From the NCBI RefSeq assembly GCF_000282455.1, contig NZ_AKJG01000008.1:1-64000 (forward strand): DNA of 64,000 bases, given 5' to 3'. Positions 19,627 through 30,821 of the stretch are shown here, one piece after another. Under the pieces are notes generated by a model. It did no database searches, had not been told where the DNA came from, and saw nothing but the letters and a program-made list of their open reading frames with translations. The first letter of the stretch is position 1; each line of letters starts with the position of its first letter. Source of the stretch: Pseudomonas sp. GM74. Its GTDB lineage: Bacteria; Pseudomonadota; Gammaproteobacteria; Pseudomonadales; Pseudomonadaceae. The translations under genes and the position numbers were made by a program.

Positions 19627-20301
19627 ATGCAGCCTGACCCGCGTTTACGGCTCGACCTGACGTTGCTCTTGGTGTTTGTGCTGATTGTCGGGGTGTCGGG
19701 GTTTTCTCCCCGCAGCCGTGTGGACTGGGCGCTGGAAAACCTGCTGGTGCTGTTGCTGGTGGGGACGTTGGTCGCGGTTTCTCGGCGGTTCCGTTTGTCG
19801 GCGATGTCCATCACGCTGGTGTTTGCGTTTTTGTGTGTGCATGAACTGGGCGCCCACTACACCTATTCCCAGGTGCCTTACGATCATTGGTCTTCGGCGT
19901 GGTTGGGCTTCAGTTTAGACCGGGCGGCAGGTGCTCACCGCAATCACTATGACCGACTGGTGCATCTGAGCTACGGGCTGCTGCTGGTTTATCCGGTGCG
20001 CGAAGTGCTGTGGCGCCTGACGCCGCTGCGGGGGTTCTGGCTGTTTTTCGTGACCTTGAACATCATGCTGTCGACGTCCGCCGTGTACGAACTGGTGGAG
20101 TGGGTCGGCGGTGCCTTCCTGGGCAATGACACGGCGAAGGCCTTCGTCGGCGCACAAAACGATCCGTGGGACTCGCAAAAGGACATGACCATCGCGGTAG
20201 CTGGTGCGTTTGTCAGCCTGTTGCTGGTGTCCTTGCGCGGCAGGGCGCAAAAACAGCCGATGGCGACCGCATGTCGCAAAAAAAACAATCTGTGGGGATA
20301 G
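19627..20301 (+). CDS. Inner-membrane protein, DUF2238 (YjdF-like)
   Basis: A 224-residue membrane protein with about six hydrophobic segments. It contains the conserved FLCVHELGAHYTYSQVPYD and HYDRLVHLSYG, both with charged and His residues inside or next to membrane helices. AVYELVEWVGG and QNDPWDSQKDM lie near the C terminus. These are hallmarks of the DUF2238/YjdF family, of unknown function. GAGGTAGTGCGCC precedes the ATG. Confidence 0.85.
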   Translation: MQPDPRLRLDLTLLLVFVLIVGVSGFSPRSRVDWALENLLVLLLVGTLVAVSRRFRLSAMSITLVFAFLCVHELGAHYTYSQVPYDHWSSAWLGFSLDRAAGAHRNHYDRLVHLSYGLLLVYPVREVLWRLTPLRGFWLFFVTLNIMLSTSAVYELVEWVGGAFLGNDTAKAFVGAQNDPWDSQKDMTIAVAGAFVSLLLVSLRGRAQKQPMATACRKKNNLWG

Positions 20302-20397
20302 GCTTCAATTACCGTTCGATCCCGTCGATAACCTCTTCAAGCGTGCCACCCGTGCGGGACAGACCCGCCGCCAAACGTGCCAGAGAGGAACCACAGA

Positions 20398-22011
20398 GTG
20401 TCCATAAAACTGCGTTTAATGTTGCTGATCGGCACCGGATTGCTTACCGCGTTGATCATGAGCCTGGTCAGTTACCTGGGGACCACCCGAATGGCCGGGG
20501 CCGTGGACGACGACGGCGTCAGCATGGCCGCGCTGCGCAATCACCTCGAAGCCGACATGATGCACGACGCGCTGCGCGCCGATGTGCTGTCGGCCATGTT
20601 GGTGGGCTTGAACAAAAGCGCCAGCAGCAAAGCCGAGGTGCGCAGTTCCATCGAGGAACACACCCGGCGCTTTCGCGAAGTACTTGGGGAAAACCTCAAG
20701 TTGCCGGTCAACGACACCATCAAGGCCGGCCTCAACAAGGTCAAGCCCAGCCTCGACACCTACATCGGTGCCGCCGAGCGCATCGTCGGGCTGGCGCTGG
20801 AAAACCCGCAAGCCGCGCAACAGGAAGTGGGCACGTTCAACAGCGCCTTCAGCCAGCTGGAAGACCAGATGGAAGCTCTCAGCGAGTTGATCGAAAACGA
20901 CACGCAACAGACCAGCCAGGGCACGGCGCAAGCGATCAGCAACGCCAACCTGACCCTCCTCGGCGTGCTAATCGTCAGTCTGTTGCTGCTGCTTGCGTTG
21001 GGGCGTTCGGCGATCCTCAGCATCATGGGCCCGCTGCAAACCGCCAGCCGTATTGCCCAGGACATTGCCCATGGCAACCTCAGCGAGCCAATTGTCGAGC
21101 CCACCCGCAAGGACGAAGCCAGCGCCTTGATTCGTAGCCTGGCGACCATGCAGCGGGATTTGCGCGGCATGATCGAGGTCGTGCGCAGCAACGCCCACGG
21201 CGTCAGTGGCATGAGCGAGCGATTGAGCAACGGCTGCCATGAGGTGGCCGGCAGCAGCCAGCAACAAAGCGCCGCGGCCAGCACCATGGCCGCGGCCGCC
21301 AGCGAAATGACCGCGAGCATCGAGGAAATCACCCGGCATGCCGAAATGGCGCTGAACATGGCCAATCAGGCCGAAGCCCTGGCCAAGGATGGCGGCCGGG
21401 TGATCCACCAGGTGGTCAACGACATGGGCGGCATCGCGCGTTCGGCGCAGCAGTCGGCGCAGGTGATTCGCACGCTGGACAAAGAGTCGGAAGGGATTTT
21501 CAACATCATCCAGGTGATCAAGGGCATCGCCGACCAGACCAACTTGCTGGCATTGAACGCCGCCATCGAAGCCGCTCGCGCCGGCGAGCAAGGGCGTGGT
21601 TTTGCCGTGGTGGCCGACGAGGTCCGCAGCCTGGCGGGGCGCACGAGCGCTTCCACCCAGGAAATCGCCAGCATGGTCGCACGCATCCAGCACAGCACTC
21701 GCGAGGCGGTGGTCAGCATGGAGGAGGGCGTGGCTCAGGTCGACAAGGGCATGGCGGTGACAGCCGATGTCGAGCGCGCCATTCGTGAAATCCTTGATGC
21801 CACGCTCAACACCACGCAACTGGTCAACGACATCAGCCGCACCATCGGCGAGCAAAGCCTGGCCAGCAACGAGATCGCCCACCAGGTGGAGATGATTGCC
21901 GGCATGTCCGAAGGCAACAGCAAGGTGATCGGGCAGACCGCTTCGACCACGGATGAACTGTCCAGCCTGGCGGGGCAGCTGTCGCAGTCGGTGGATCGGT
22001 TCAGGCTTTGA
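20398..22011 (+). CDS. Methyl-accepting chemotaxis protein with short four-helix sensor
   Basis: About 537 residues. A first membrane helix (about 5-27) is followed by a periplasmic region of about 160 residues that is helical and rich in Ala, consistent with a four-helix-bundle sensor. A second membrane helix leads to HAMP and the signalling domain, with [20 protein letters not shown] at the hairpin. I choose the GTG at 20398, after GAGGAACC, because it places [11 protein letters not shown] right at the N terminus; an upstream GTG at 20377 has no such site. It lies about 100 bases downstream of the DUF2238 gene. The ligand is unknown. Confidence 0.9.
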   Translation: MSIKLRLMLLIGTGLLTALIMSLVSYLGTTRMAGAVDDDGVSMAALRNHLEADMMHDALRADVLSAMLVGLNKSASSKAEVRSSIEEHTRRFREVLGENLKLPVNDTIKAGLNKVKPSLDTYIGAAERIVGLALENPQAAQQEVGTFNSAFSQLEDQMEALSELIENDTQQTSQGTAQAISNANLTLLGVLIVSLLLLLALGRSAILSIMGPLQTASRIAQDIAHGNLSEPIVEPTRKDEASALIRSLATMQRDLRGMIEVVRSNAHGVSGMSERLSNGCHEVAGSSQQQSAAASTMAAAASEMTASIEEITRHAEMALNMANQAEALAKDGGRVIHQVVNDMGGIARSAQQSAQVIRTLDKESEGIFNIIQVIKGIADQTNLLALNAAIEAARAGEQGRGFAVVADEVRSLAGRTSASTQEIASMVARIQHSTREAVVSMEEGVAQVDKGMAVTADVERAIREILDATLNTTQLVNDISRTIGEQSLASNEIAHQVEMIAGMSEGNSKVIGQTASTTDELSSLAGQLSQSVDRFRL

Positions 22012-22047
22012 GGCTGATGTACTGAATCAAGAGATTCGGTGTTTGTC

Positions 22048-22137
22048 ACGGCCTCTTCGCGAGCAAGCCCGCTCCCACAGGGGATCTTCGTCAAAAGGAG
22101 ATCAACTGTGGGAGCGGGCTTGCTCGCGAAGGCGGCA
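22048..22137. repeat. REPIN (two inverted REP cores)
   Basis: CGAGCAAGCCCGCTCCCACA at 22060-22079 faces TGTGGGAGCGGGCTTGCTCG at 22107-22126, with CTTCGC/GCGAAGG flanks. It lies between the convergent chemoreceptor and ilvD genes. Confidence 0.88.
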
Positions 22138-22161
22138 GACCCGGCAATGCAAAACGACGGG

Positions 22162-23844
<1,683 letters not shown>

Positions 23845-24235
23845 GACTGCTCCTGTCGCTCATGGCTGTTGCTCACACACGCGTTGAGAAAAACAGGATG
23901 AGTATAGAAGGCCGGGCGCCCGGGCCCGGACTAACCGGTCGGGAACAGACGCGCGGGTAAGCCTTGTCGTGATATTCTTCGCGCCAACTTGGTTTGATCT
24001 ATTCAGTTTGCGTGTCCTTGAGACGTGCCGACCGAATCACTGTCGCTCAAGTAGCTGAAGCCAATAAAGATAAAAAGTCAGTTCAGAAGGGACATTAAAC
24101 TGGGGTCGATGCGGTTCATCGGCCTTGTGTGCCCACCCTGCAATCCTTGAGTGCCGCACCCGTGACTGCCGCGAAACACGGGGCTGTGCGCGTGAGGATG
24201 GAAGGGCGGATGGCGTTTTATCATAGGTGCTACAG
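23845..24235. other. Divergent intergenic region between ilvD and mqo
   Basis: About 390 bases holding the promoters of two divergent genes. I see no small gene with a convincing ribosome binding site, no REP copy and no terminator-like hairpin. Confidence 0.5.
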
Positions 24236-25882
24236 ATGTTTAAAAAAGTGAACACGGCCCTGCTGGGGCTGGCTTTGTCCATGGGGATGTCTTCCGTCCA
24301 CGCGCAAGAGGCAAAGAAAGTCGATGTGCTGCTGATTGGCGGCGGCATCATGAGCGCGACCCTGGGTGTGTGGCTCAATGAGCTGGAACCTGGCACCTCG
24401 ATGCAAATGATCGAGCGCCTCGACGGCGTCGCCCAGGAAAGCTCCAACGGCTGGAACAACGCCGGTACCGGTCACTCCGCCCTGGCCGAGCTGAACTACA
24501 CCCCGGAAGACGAGAACGGCAAGGTTTCGATCCCGAAGGCCGTTGAAATCAACGAAGCGTTCCAGATCTCCCGCCAGTTCTGGGCCTGGCAGGTTCAGCA
24601 AGGCGTGCTGAAGAACCCGCGTTCGTTCATCAACTCCACGCCGCACATGAGCTTCGTGTGGGGCGATGACAACATCAAGTTCCTGAAAAAACGCTACGAA
24701 GCCCTGCAAGCGAGCCCGCTGTTCGCCGGCATGCAGTACTCCGAAGACCCGGCTGTGATCAAGCAGTGGGTGCCGCTGATGATGGAAGGGCGTGACCCGA
24801 GCCAGAAAGTCGCGGCCACCTGGAGCCCGCTCGGCACCGACGTGAACTTCGGCGAAATCACCCGCCAGTTCGTTGCACACCTGCAAACCACACCGAAGTT
24901 CGACTTGAAGCTGTCCAGCGAAGTGCAGGACATCACCAGGAACGAAGACGGCAGCTGGCATGTCAGCTACAAAAACCTGAAAGATGGCAGCAAGACCGAA
25001 ACCGACGCCAGGTTCGTGTTCATCGGCGCCGGCGGCGGTGCCCTGCACCTGCTGCAGAAGTCCGGCATTCCTGAAGCCAAGGAGTACGCAGGCTTCCCGG
25101 TAGGCGGCTCGTTCCTGGTGACCGAAAACCCGACCATTGCCGAGCAACACCTGGCCAAGGCCTACGGCAAAGCCTCCGTTGGCGCTCCGCCAATGTCGGT
25201 TCCGCACCTGGACACCCGCGTGCTGGACGGCAAGCGCGTGATCCTGTTTGGCCCGTTCGCGACGTTCAGCACCAAGTTCCTGAAGGAAGGTTCGTACCTG
25301 GACCTGCTGACCACCACGACCACCCACAACGTGTGGCCAATGACCAAGGTCGGCATCAAGGAATACCCGCTGGTGGAGTACCTGGCAGGCCAGCTGATGC
25401 TGTCTGACGAAGACCGCCTCAACGCCCTGAAAGAATACTTCCCGAACGCCAAGGCTGAAGACTGGCGCCTGTGGCAAGCCGGCCAGCGCGTGCAGATTAT
25501 CAAGCGTGACGAAGCCGCCGGTGGCGTGCTGAAACTGGGCACCGAGATCGTCGCTTCCCAGGACGGCAGCATCGCCGGCCTGCTGGGCGCCTCCCCGGGC
25601 GCATCGACCGCCGCACCGATCATGTTGACCGTGCTGCAGAAAGTGTTCAAGGACAAGGTAGCGACCCCTGATTGGCAGGCAAAGCTGCACCAGATCGTGC
25701 CGAGCTACGGCACTCAACTGAATGCCAGCCCTGAGAAAGTCGCTGAAGAATGGGCCTACACCGCCAAGGTGCTGGAACTGACTCCGCCACCAGCGGTGAT
25801 CGCGCCGGCTGTGAAGCCAGTGACTGTCGACACGGATGCGAAGGCACCGAAGGCTAATGCTGCGAGTGATATGGCTCTGTAA
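24236..25882 (+). CDS. mqo: Malate:quinone oxidoreductase with exported-looking N terminus
   Basis: About 548 residues. The FAD-binding motif [16 protein letters not shown] begins near residue 32 and is followed by [20 protein letters not shown], diagnostic of Mqo. The enzyme oxidises malate to oxaloacetate and passes electrons to the quinone pool on the membrane. Two features are unusual: a signal-peptide-like N terminus (hydrophobic stretch ending SSVHAQ), and a Pro/Ala/Val-rich C-terminal tail of about 35 residues after the conserved domain. ATG 24236 is preferred to the GTG at 24227. A strong terminator follows 15 bases after the stop. Confidence 0.92.
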   Translation: MFKKVNTALLGLALSMGMSSVHAQEAKKVDVLLIGGGIMSATLGVWLNELEPGTSMQMIERLDGVAQESSNGWNNAGTGHSALAELNYTPEDENGKVSIPKAVEINEAFQISRQFWAWQVQQGVLKNPRSFINSTPHMSFVWGDDNIKFLKKRYEALQASPLFAGMQYSEDPAVIKQWVPLMMEGRDPSQKVAATWSPLGTDVNFGEITRQFVAHLQTTPKFDLKLSSEVQDITRNEDGSWHVSYKNLKDGSKTETDARFVFIGAGGGALHLLQKSGIPEAKEYAGFPVGGSFLVTENPTIAEQHLAKAYGKASVGAPPMSVPHLDTRVLDGKRVILFGPFATFSTKFLKEGSYLDLLTTTTTHNVWPMTKVGIKEYPLVEYLAGQLMLSDEDRLNALKEYFPNAKAEDWRLWQAGQRVQIIKRDEAAGGVLKLGTEIVASQDGSIAGLLGASPGASTAAPIMLTVLQKVFKDKVATPDWQAKLHQIVPSYGTQLNASPEKVAEEWAYTAKVLELTPPPAVIAPAVKPVTVDTDAKAPKANAASDMAL

Positions 25883-25896
25883 CTAGAGACCGGATC

Positions 25897-25938
25897 AAAA
25901 AAAGCCCGCTGAACCGAAGACTGTCAGTGGGCTTTTTT
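25897..25938 (+). terminator. Rho-independent terminator after mqo
   Basis: AAGCCCGCTGA (about 25901-25911) pairs with TCAGTGGGCTT (about 25924-25934) around a 12-base loop and is followed by a T run. An A run on the other side makes it potentially bidirectional. It closely resembles the terminator at 28091. Confidence 0.88.
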
Positions 25939-26171
25939 GTGGGCGACAACATCGTTTCGAACAAAGCCTCTCTGTGCCGCACGTTTCGGCCACCCCTGTC
26001 ATCAATTGCCAAGTCTCTGACGCTCAATGTGAAGCAGCCCGCTTGCACGTGACGATACTGGTTTGTCGAACAATAAAGCGAAACCGCACTGGCACCTTCA
26101 GGCCGATGCCTCTTCACCCTGACAAGGGACTGTCAGTTGCATCTCAATAAAACAATCATAGAGAGCGCAGA

Positions 26172-27413
26172 ATGAAGTTCAGTTTTGTAGACAACAGCCA
26201 GCCGACCCGCCGGCGGGTTTTACGCGATGCATTCACTTTGGCTGTGGCGGCCTCGCCGTTGGCAACCCTGGCCAGGGCCACCGACGAAAACGCTGAAGAA
26301 GTGACCTTTGCCGCCGGCCCACGGCCGCTGGTGCAATACCCACAAAAACGTCCGTTGACCCTGGTGACCACTCGGCCGCCGCATCTGGAGACGCCGTTCC
26401 CCGTCTTCAACGAAGGGCCGATCACCCCCAATGACGCCTTTTTCGTGCGTTACCACCTGGCCAATTTCCCGACCAGCATCGATCCGGACAGCTATCGATT
26501 GACGATCAAAGGCTCGGTCGACACGCCGTTGTCACTTTCCCTTGCCGAGCTCAAGGCCCTCGCTGAACCGGTAGAGGTGGTGGCCGTCAATCAGTGTTCG
26601 GGCAACAGCCGTGGCTTCTCGATGCCGCGGGTGTTCGGCGCTCAGTTGGGCAATGGCTCAATGGGCAATGCCCGGTGGGTGGGGGTACCGCTCAAGGCTG
26701 TGCTGGAAAAGGCGGGGGTAAAAGCCGAGGCCCGGCAAGTGACTTTCAGAGGGCTTGATAAGCCGGTATTGCCAAGCACGCCGGAGTTCATCAAGGCGCT
26801 GGACATCAGCCATGCCATGGACGGCGAGCCGATGATCGCGTGGTCGATGAATGGCACCGACCTGCCTTTTCTCAACGGTTACCCGATTCGCCTGGTGGTG
26901 CCAGGCTATTTCGGCACGTACTGGGTCAAGCACCTGAGTGAGATCGAAGTGGTCGACCACACCTACGACGGTTTCTTCATGGCCAAGGGTTACCGGGTTC
27001 CGGATAACGATTGCTTGTGCATTGCCCCCGGCACCACGGCGGCGAAAACCCTGCCGATTTCCAGGTTGCCGGTACGCAGTTTCATCACCAGCGTTAAACA
27101 CGGCGATGTATTGCCGTTGAACAAAAGCGTGCAGCTCAAGGGCATCGCGTTCGACGGTGGCGTTGGGGTCAACAAGGTGGAGGTGTCGATCGACGGGGGA
27201 AAAACCTGGCGTGAATCCACGCTCGGGCTGGACCTTGGCCGTTACTCCTTCCGTGAGTGGACACTGCCGATCAGCTTTACCGGCAAGGGCGCTACACCGT
27301 TGATGGTGCGAGCCAGCAACAGTGCCGGCGAGACTCAACCGCTGCAAGCCGACTGGAACCCCGCTGGCTACCGCCGCCACGTCGTCGAAACCACCCACGT
27401 GACCGTCGCCTGA
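26172..27413 (+). CDS. Tat-exported sulfite-oxidase-family molybdoenzyme (sulfite dehydrogenase, SorA-like)
   Basis: A 413-residue protein with a twin-arginine-type leader (TRRRVLRDAF then a hydrophobic stretch). The molybdopterin domain follows, with the Mo-binding Cys142 in VNQCSGNSRG. The C-terminal dimerisation domain (about residues 300-400) has VEVSIDGGKTW. It should oxidise sulfite, or a related substrate, in the periplasm. The cytochrome gene 10 bases downstream would be the electron acceptor, as in SorAB. YedY-type reductases also share this fold, but the dimerisation domain and cytochrome partner favour a dehydrogenase. Confidence 0.87.
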   Translation: MKFSFVDNSQPTRRRVLRDAFTLAVAASPLATLARATDENAEEVTFAAGPRPLVQYPQKRPLTLVTTRPPHLETPFPVFNEGPITPNDAFFVRYHLANFPTSIDPDSYRLTIKGSVDTPLSLSLAELKALAEPVEVVAVNQCSGNSRGFSMPRVFGAQLGNGSMGNARWVGVPLKAVLEKAGVKAEARQVTFRGLDKPVLPSTPEFIKALDISHAMDGEPMIAWSMNGTDLPFLNGYPIRLVVPGYFGTYWVKHLSEIEVVDHTYDGFFMAKGYRVPDNDCLCIAPGTTAAKTLPISRLPVRSFITSVKHGDVLPLNKSVQLKGIAFDGGVGVNKVEVSIDGGKTWRESTLGLDLGRYSFREWTLPISFTGKGATPLMVRASNSAGETQPLQADWNPAGYRRHVVETTHVTVA

Positions 27414-27423
27414 GGAGGGTCGC

Positions 27424-28071
27424 ATGAAACTTGTAAAATGCATGACCGCCTTGCTGTGCGCGGCTCAGGTTTGCCTGGCGACCCTGGCTGGCGCCGCGCC
27501 GCTATCGATCACGCTGCCGCCTGAAACGGCTGTGTTCAAGCCCAGCACGATGCCTGGCTACGCTTTGGCGCAGCAGAAGTGTTCCGTCTGCCATTCGGCT
27601 GATTACATCAACTTCCAGCCGCCGGGCATGAGCCTGGCGCAGTGGACCGCCGAAGCGGGCAAGATGCAGCACGTGTACGGCGCTCCGATCAGCGACCAGG
27701 ATGTGAGTGTTATCGGCGCTTACCTGGCAGTGACCTACGGCAGTGCGAAGGCCAATGATGCCGATGTTCAGGCTGCCTCGAACGCCCCGGTGGCCCAGCC
27801 CCCGGTGGTGACTGTGGCAAAAGTCGACGCCAGGGCCTTGCTGCAGAACAACGCCTGCCTGTCCTGCCACGGGATCGATCACAAAGTGGTAGGCCCGGCC
27901 TACCGCGATGTGGCGGTCAAATATGCCAAGGACCCGCAGGCAATGGACCGGTTGATGGTCAGCATCCAGCAAGGTGGCAGCGGGAAGTGGGGCGACGTGC
28001 CCATGCCGCCTTTCGCGCAGTTGAGCCCGGACGACCTGAAAAGCCTGGCGACTTTTATCCTGCAGCAGTAA
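27424..28071 (+). CDS. Periplasmic c-type cytochrome with two haem motifs (SorB-like plus c551-like)
   Basis: A 215-residue protein with a signal peptide ending at AGA. It has two haem-binding sites, CSVCH near residue 57 and CLSCH near residue 143. The first half resembles the small cytochrome subunit of sulfite dehydrogenase (MSLAQWTAEAGKM). The second resembles cytochrome c551, with GPAYRDVAVKY and an axial-Met segment MPPFAQLSP. An Ala/Val/Pro-rich linker joins them. It would carry electrons from the molybdoenzyme encoded just upstream toward the respiratory chain. GAGGGTCGC precedes the ATG. Confidence 0.88.
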   Translation: MKLVKCMTALLCAAQVCLATLAGAAPLSITLPPETAVFKPSTMPGYALAQQKCSVCHSADYINFQPPGMSLAQWTAEAGKMQHVYGAPISDQDVSVIGAYLAVTYGSAKANDADVQAASNAPVAQPPVVTVAKVDARALLQNNACLSCHGIDHKVVGPAYRDVAVKYAKDPQAMDRLMVSIQQGGSGKWGDVPMPPFAQLSPDDLKSLATFILQQ

Positions 28072-28090
28072 GTCAGTCTCAGCCTGATGC

Positions 28091-28132
28091 GAAAAGCCCG
28101 CTGAGCCGGCGACCGTCAGCGGGCTTTTTTGT
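28091..28132 (+). terminator. Rho-independent terminator after the sulfite dehydrogenase genes
   Basis: AAAAGCCCGCTGA (28092-28104) pairs with TCAGCGGGCTTTTTT (28116-28130). It is nearly the same sequence as the mqo terminator 2.2 kb upstream. It separates this operon from the convergent glycosyltransferase gene. Confidence 0.9.
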
Positions 28133-28146
28133 GGAAGCGGGTTTAT

Positions 28147-28953
28147 TCAAGACATTGAGGAGTTGGTTGCACTGAAGCGCTTGAGGATGTCCTGGTACAT
28201 TTTGGTCCTCCGGTGATCCCGGCCATAGCCGCCTGCAGCGGCGACGGTGCCGGACTGGACGTGGTCCAGGTACTTGAAGATTTTGCCAGGCGAGAGAAAC
28301 ACGACTTTATAGCCAAGCCCGATCACGCGGTCTTGCAGCTCATAGCCGGGCACACGGTCATCGATCTGAAAATACAGACCCTGTTGCTTCATCAGCCTGC
28401 CATTCCATAGCGTGCAAAAGCTTTTCAGGTGGGTTTCCCGGTAGGGTTTCGGCTCCTTTGAGCGCAGGCCCAGCGATTGCTTCAGGCGTCGGTAGTGGTG
28501 CTTGATCAGGCGTGAAGTGAAGCGCCACGCGGTCCTTGGCAGTCCGCGGTTGAGTTGCTCCGTGCAACCGACGGCGATGACGTTTTGATCCTTGGTGCAG
28601 TGCTCCATCATCATCGCAAAGACGTTTGAATTGAAGACGAACGTGTCGGTGTGCATCAGGAACAGGTAGTCGGTGTTGACCCTGGCCAGCGCCATGTCCA
28701 GCGCTTTGCCATGGGCGATGTGCCCCGGTTCTTTGGTGGGGGCATCGCGCTCGATCAGGTTGATCCAGTCGAGCGAGCGCAAATATTCGACGCTGGCGTC
28801 CGCCGAACCGTTATCGACCACCCAGACCGGGATTCCGGCTTTTCGTACCGGTTCACGCAAAAGGTCCAGGCAGATCCTGGTCAAATCATGGGTTTTGTAA
28901 TTAACCAGAACGATGCTGAACGGTGGCCTGGCGTTTGTATCGACACTGCCCAT
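28147..28953 (-). CDS. GT2-type glycosyltransferase, paralogue 1
   Basis: A 268-residue protein with a GT-A fold. The N-terminal strand IVLVNYKTHDLTRICLDLL is followed by VWVVDNGSADASVEYL, a nucleotide-sugar-binding pattern. YLFLMHTDTFVF holds the DxD-like motif, and a C-terminal YLDHVQSGTVAAAGGYG is strongly conserved with the paralogue at 35722. No membrane helix is seen, so it is probably cytoplasmic. Donor and acceptor are unknown, and it has no operon partner of the usual O-antigen type. The two paralogues bracket the accessory region with the glycine-rich proteins. Confidence 0.83.
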   Translation of the reverse strand: MGSVDTNARPPFSIVLVNYKTHDLTRICLDLLREPVRKAGIPVWVVDNGSADASVEYLRSLDWINLIERDAPTKEPGHIAHGKALDMALARVNTDYLFLMHTDTFVFNSNVFAMMMEHCTKDQNVIAVGCTEQLNRGLPRTAWRFTSRLIKHHYRRLKQSLGLRSKEPKPYRETHLKSFCTLWNGRLMKQQGLYFQIDDRVPGYELQDRVIGLGYKVVFLSPGKIFKYLDHVQSGTVAAAGGYGRDHRRTKMYQDILKRFSATNSSMS

Positions 28954-29043
28954 CTTCGAAATACTCGACGACTCGAAAGTGCCGAAGTTTAAAGAAGCAA
29001 CCTTAGCCCAAGCTTAATTTCACCTGGACGACAGAGAGGCTGG

Positions 29044-29676
29044 CTATCGCTGTCTGACGCCTTCGAATGATCCTGTGCGCACCTCGCCGCTGCGGAGGTA
29101 ACGGGCGATCAGCACACCCCCGGGTGAGCTGATCGAATTCATCAGGGTGAAGGCTGACGCTTGTGCGTTGTCGTCGAACAGGCGCTTGCCGCGTCCCAGC
29201 AGGATGGGATGAATCATCAGCCGCAATTCGTCCACCAGGCCGGCGGCAAGCAGTTGCCGCACCAGGTCACCGCTGCCTTGGGTCAGTAGATGAGGGCCGT
29301 CCTGGTGCTTGAGCGCGCTGATCGCGTCGACCAGGTTGCCCTCCAGCGCATGACTGTTGTGCCAGGCCAGTGAGTCGGCGCGATGGGTGGCCACATGCTT
29401 GGGGACGGCGTTGAACAGGTCAGCGATGGTGTGATGGGGTGAATCGGCCTGAGTGTGCGGCCAATAAGCGGCGAAGATGTCATAGGTGCGACGCCCCAGC
29501 AGCAACTCGAATGGCTGCGAGAACAGCTCCTGTACGGCCTGGCCGGTGGTTTTGTCGGCATAGGGCACGATCCAGCCACCGAAGCGGAATCCGCCGCTGC
29601 AATCCTCTTCAGGCCCGCCGGGAGCCTGCATGACGCCGTCCAGACTCACGAACGCGGCAACGGTCAGTGTGCGCAT
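29044..29676 (-). CDS. Dihydrofolate-reductase-fold protein (RibD C-terminal family)
   Basis: About 210 residues. The N terminus MRTLTVAAFVSLDGVMQAPG and the later LLGRRTYDIFAAYWP match the RibD_C/YwjB-type reductase family. The C-terminal part has the strand pair LRLMIHPILLGRGKRLF. The family binds NADPH; true dihydrofolate or deaminoriboflavin activity is rarely shown. ATG 29676 is well supported by AGGAGAAGAAC, although the frame stays open further upstream. It is divergent from the membrane protein gene at 29945. Confidence 0.86.
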   Translation of the reverse strand: MRTLTVAAFVSLDGVMQAPGGPEEDCSGGFRFGGWIVPYADKTTGQAVQELFSQPFELLLGRRTYDIFAAYWPHTQADSPHHTIADLFNAVPKHVATHRADSLAWHNSHALEGNLVDAISALKHQDGPHLLTQGSGDLVRQLLAAGLVDELRLMIHPILLGRGKRLFDDNAQASAFTLMNSISSPGGVLIARYLRSGEVRTGSFEGVRQR

Positions 29677-29800
29677 GTTCTTCTCCTGATTGATCCTGGC
29701 TTGAGTGTTTAGACGGGGAGGTCTGCGATTCCTTGAGACCCTTCCCTGAAAGGTAGTCGAACCAGGCGCTGTGAAATCGACAACAAAACGCGCGGTCCGT

Positions 29801-29818
29801 ATACGACGAAAGTCGTAT
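29801..29818. promoter_or_regulatory. Perfect short hairpin with GAAA loop
   Basis: ATACGAC, GAAA and GTCGTAT form a perfect 7-base-pair stem with a GNRA-type loop. It lies in the gap between divergent genes and could be an operator palindrome or an RNA hairpin. There is no T run for termination. Confidence 0.35.
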
Positions 29819-29944
29819 GGTGATCGGTACGGGTGAATGTTAGCGAGCATTTGTCTTGAAAGTGCAATTGCTAATTTGTATCATTCGTTTTCAATCCAGC
29901 GAAGCAGGGAACGCCGCGCCAAAACAATAATTAAGGTCAAGGCA

Positions 29945-30517
29945 ATGCTCAAAATGCTTCTCGTATACGGTCATCTGCTCGCTACGTGTATTGCCCTGGG
30001 GAGGGTGTTGCAGGCGGATCACAAGCTTTGGAGTTGGCGCAAGGAAATACTCGATCAGGCGAGGCTTGAATACCTCGATGAAACCCAGAAGATTGTCAGC
30101 CTCGCGCTGTTGGCCCTTTGGGCAAGCGGTCTGTTGCTGGTGCTTCAGGGGTATCTCAATGAAGGCGATGCGTATCTGCTCAATCAGAAGCTCTGGGCCA
30201 AGGTGACGGTCGTCGCGCTGCTGAGCCTCAACGGTGCACTATTGCATCGAATCGGCTTCCCGTTGCTGCAAAAGGCCCCCTTCGTCGCACTGCGCAGTGC
30301 AGGCCGCTCGCGGCTCGCCCTGTTGGGGGCGCTGTCCATGAGCGGTTGGCTGTTCGCCGCTTTCCTGGGAGTGGCTCGAGCCTGGAATCACGTGTTGCCT
30401 TACCTGCATGTGATGGGTGCATTCGCCGCATTCTCGTTACTGGCTTGTTGCGTGGCACTGGCAGTCGCCGGCAGGGCGGGCAGTGTCGGTGCGCAAAAAA
30501 CCTCGGTACCGGGGTAG
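29945..30517 (+). CDS. Uncharacterised integral membrane protein
   Basis: About 190 residues with five or six hydrophobic segments (near residues 2-20, 50-68, 85-102, 120-140 and 150-172). A His in the first helix (VYGHLLATCIALGRVLQADHK) and another in the last (HVLPYLHVMGAF) recall DUF2214- or CopD-type membrane proteins, where such residues can bind haem or metal. I cannot assign a family with confidence. ATG 29945 has AAGG upstream; upstream in-frame codons have no such site. Confidence 0.65.
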   Translation: MLKMLLVYGHLLATCIALGRVLQADHKLWSWRKEILDQARLEYLDETQKIVSLALLALWASGLLLVLQGYLNEGDAYLLNQKLWAKVTVVALLSLNGALLHRIGFPLLQKAPFVALRSAGRSRLALLGALSMSGWLFAAFLGVARAWNHVLPYLHVMGAFAAFSLLACCVALAVAGRAGSVGAQKTSVPG

Positions 30518-30821
30518 CGATCAACAAACTGTGTTTCGCACCTGTAAACCTCCGGTTTAAAACGCAAAGTACCACCGCCCATGCCACTCCCGCATGGGCA
30601 ACCCCTCCATCCCCATCTGTGTCCCCCTGGCCGTCGGTCGGCTTTCTCCTGCGCGGATTGACCCTGAGCCAGAAAGGGCTAACTTCTGTGTGTGGGAAAA
30701 AATCCCACGCACGAGAATTCAGAAGAAGCTTCAGGTTTGACGGTCTGCTTCCATGCCGCTCCCGGATTGCAACGCGTATGGCGTTGACACTGCTCGCGGT
30801 AAATCACCAGGAGAATGCACG
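30518..30821. other. Leader region of the first glycine-rich gene
   Basis: About 300 bases without a supported gene. They contain the GTGGGA-N5-TCCCAC palindrome at 30688-30712 and, 114 bases after it, the ribosome binding site CCAGGAGAATG of the glycine-rich gene. Confidence 0.6.
30688..30712. promoter_or_regulatory. Palindromic operator candidate, site A
   Basis: The inner arms GTGGGA and TCCCAC are separated by AAAAA. Further matching bases GTG and CAC lie outside a single mismatch. Nearly the same sequence precedes the genes at 31501, 37785 and 61766, always with a five-base AT-rich centre. This is compatible with a dimeric DNA-binding regulator. Confidence 0.65.

Noticed and set aside
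30688..30712. The GTGGGA/TCCCAC palindrome as a REP element
   Set aside because: REP cores here contain TGTGGGAGCGGGCTTG with a long spacing to their mirror copy. The operator candidates have a five-base AT centre and no GCGGGCTTG, so they are a separate class.
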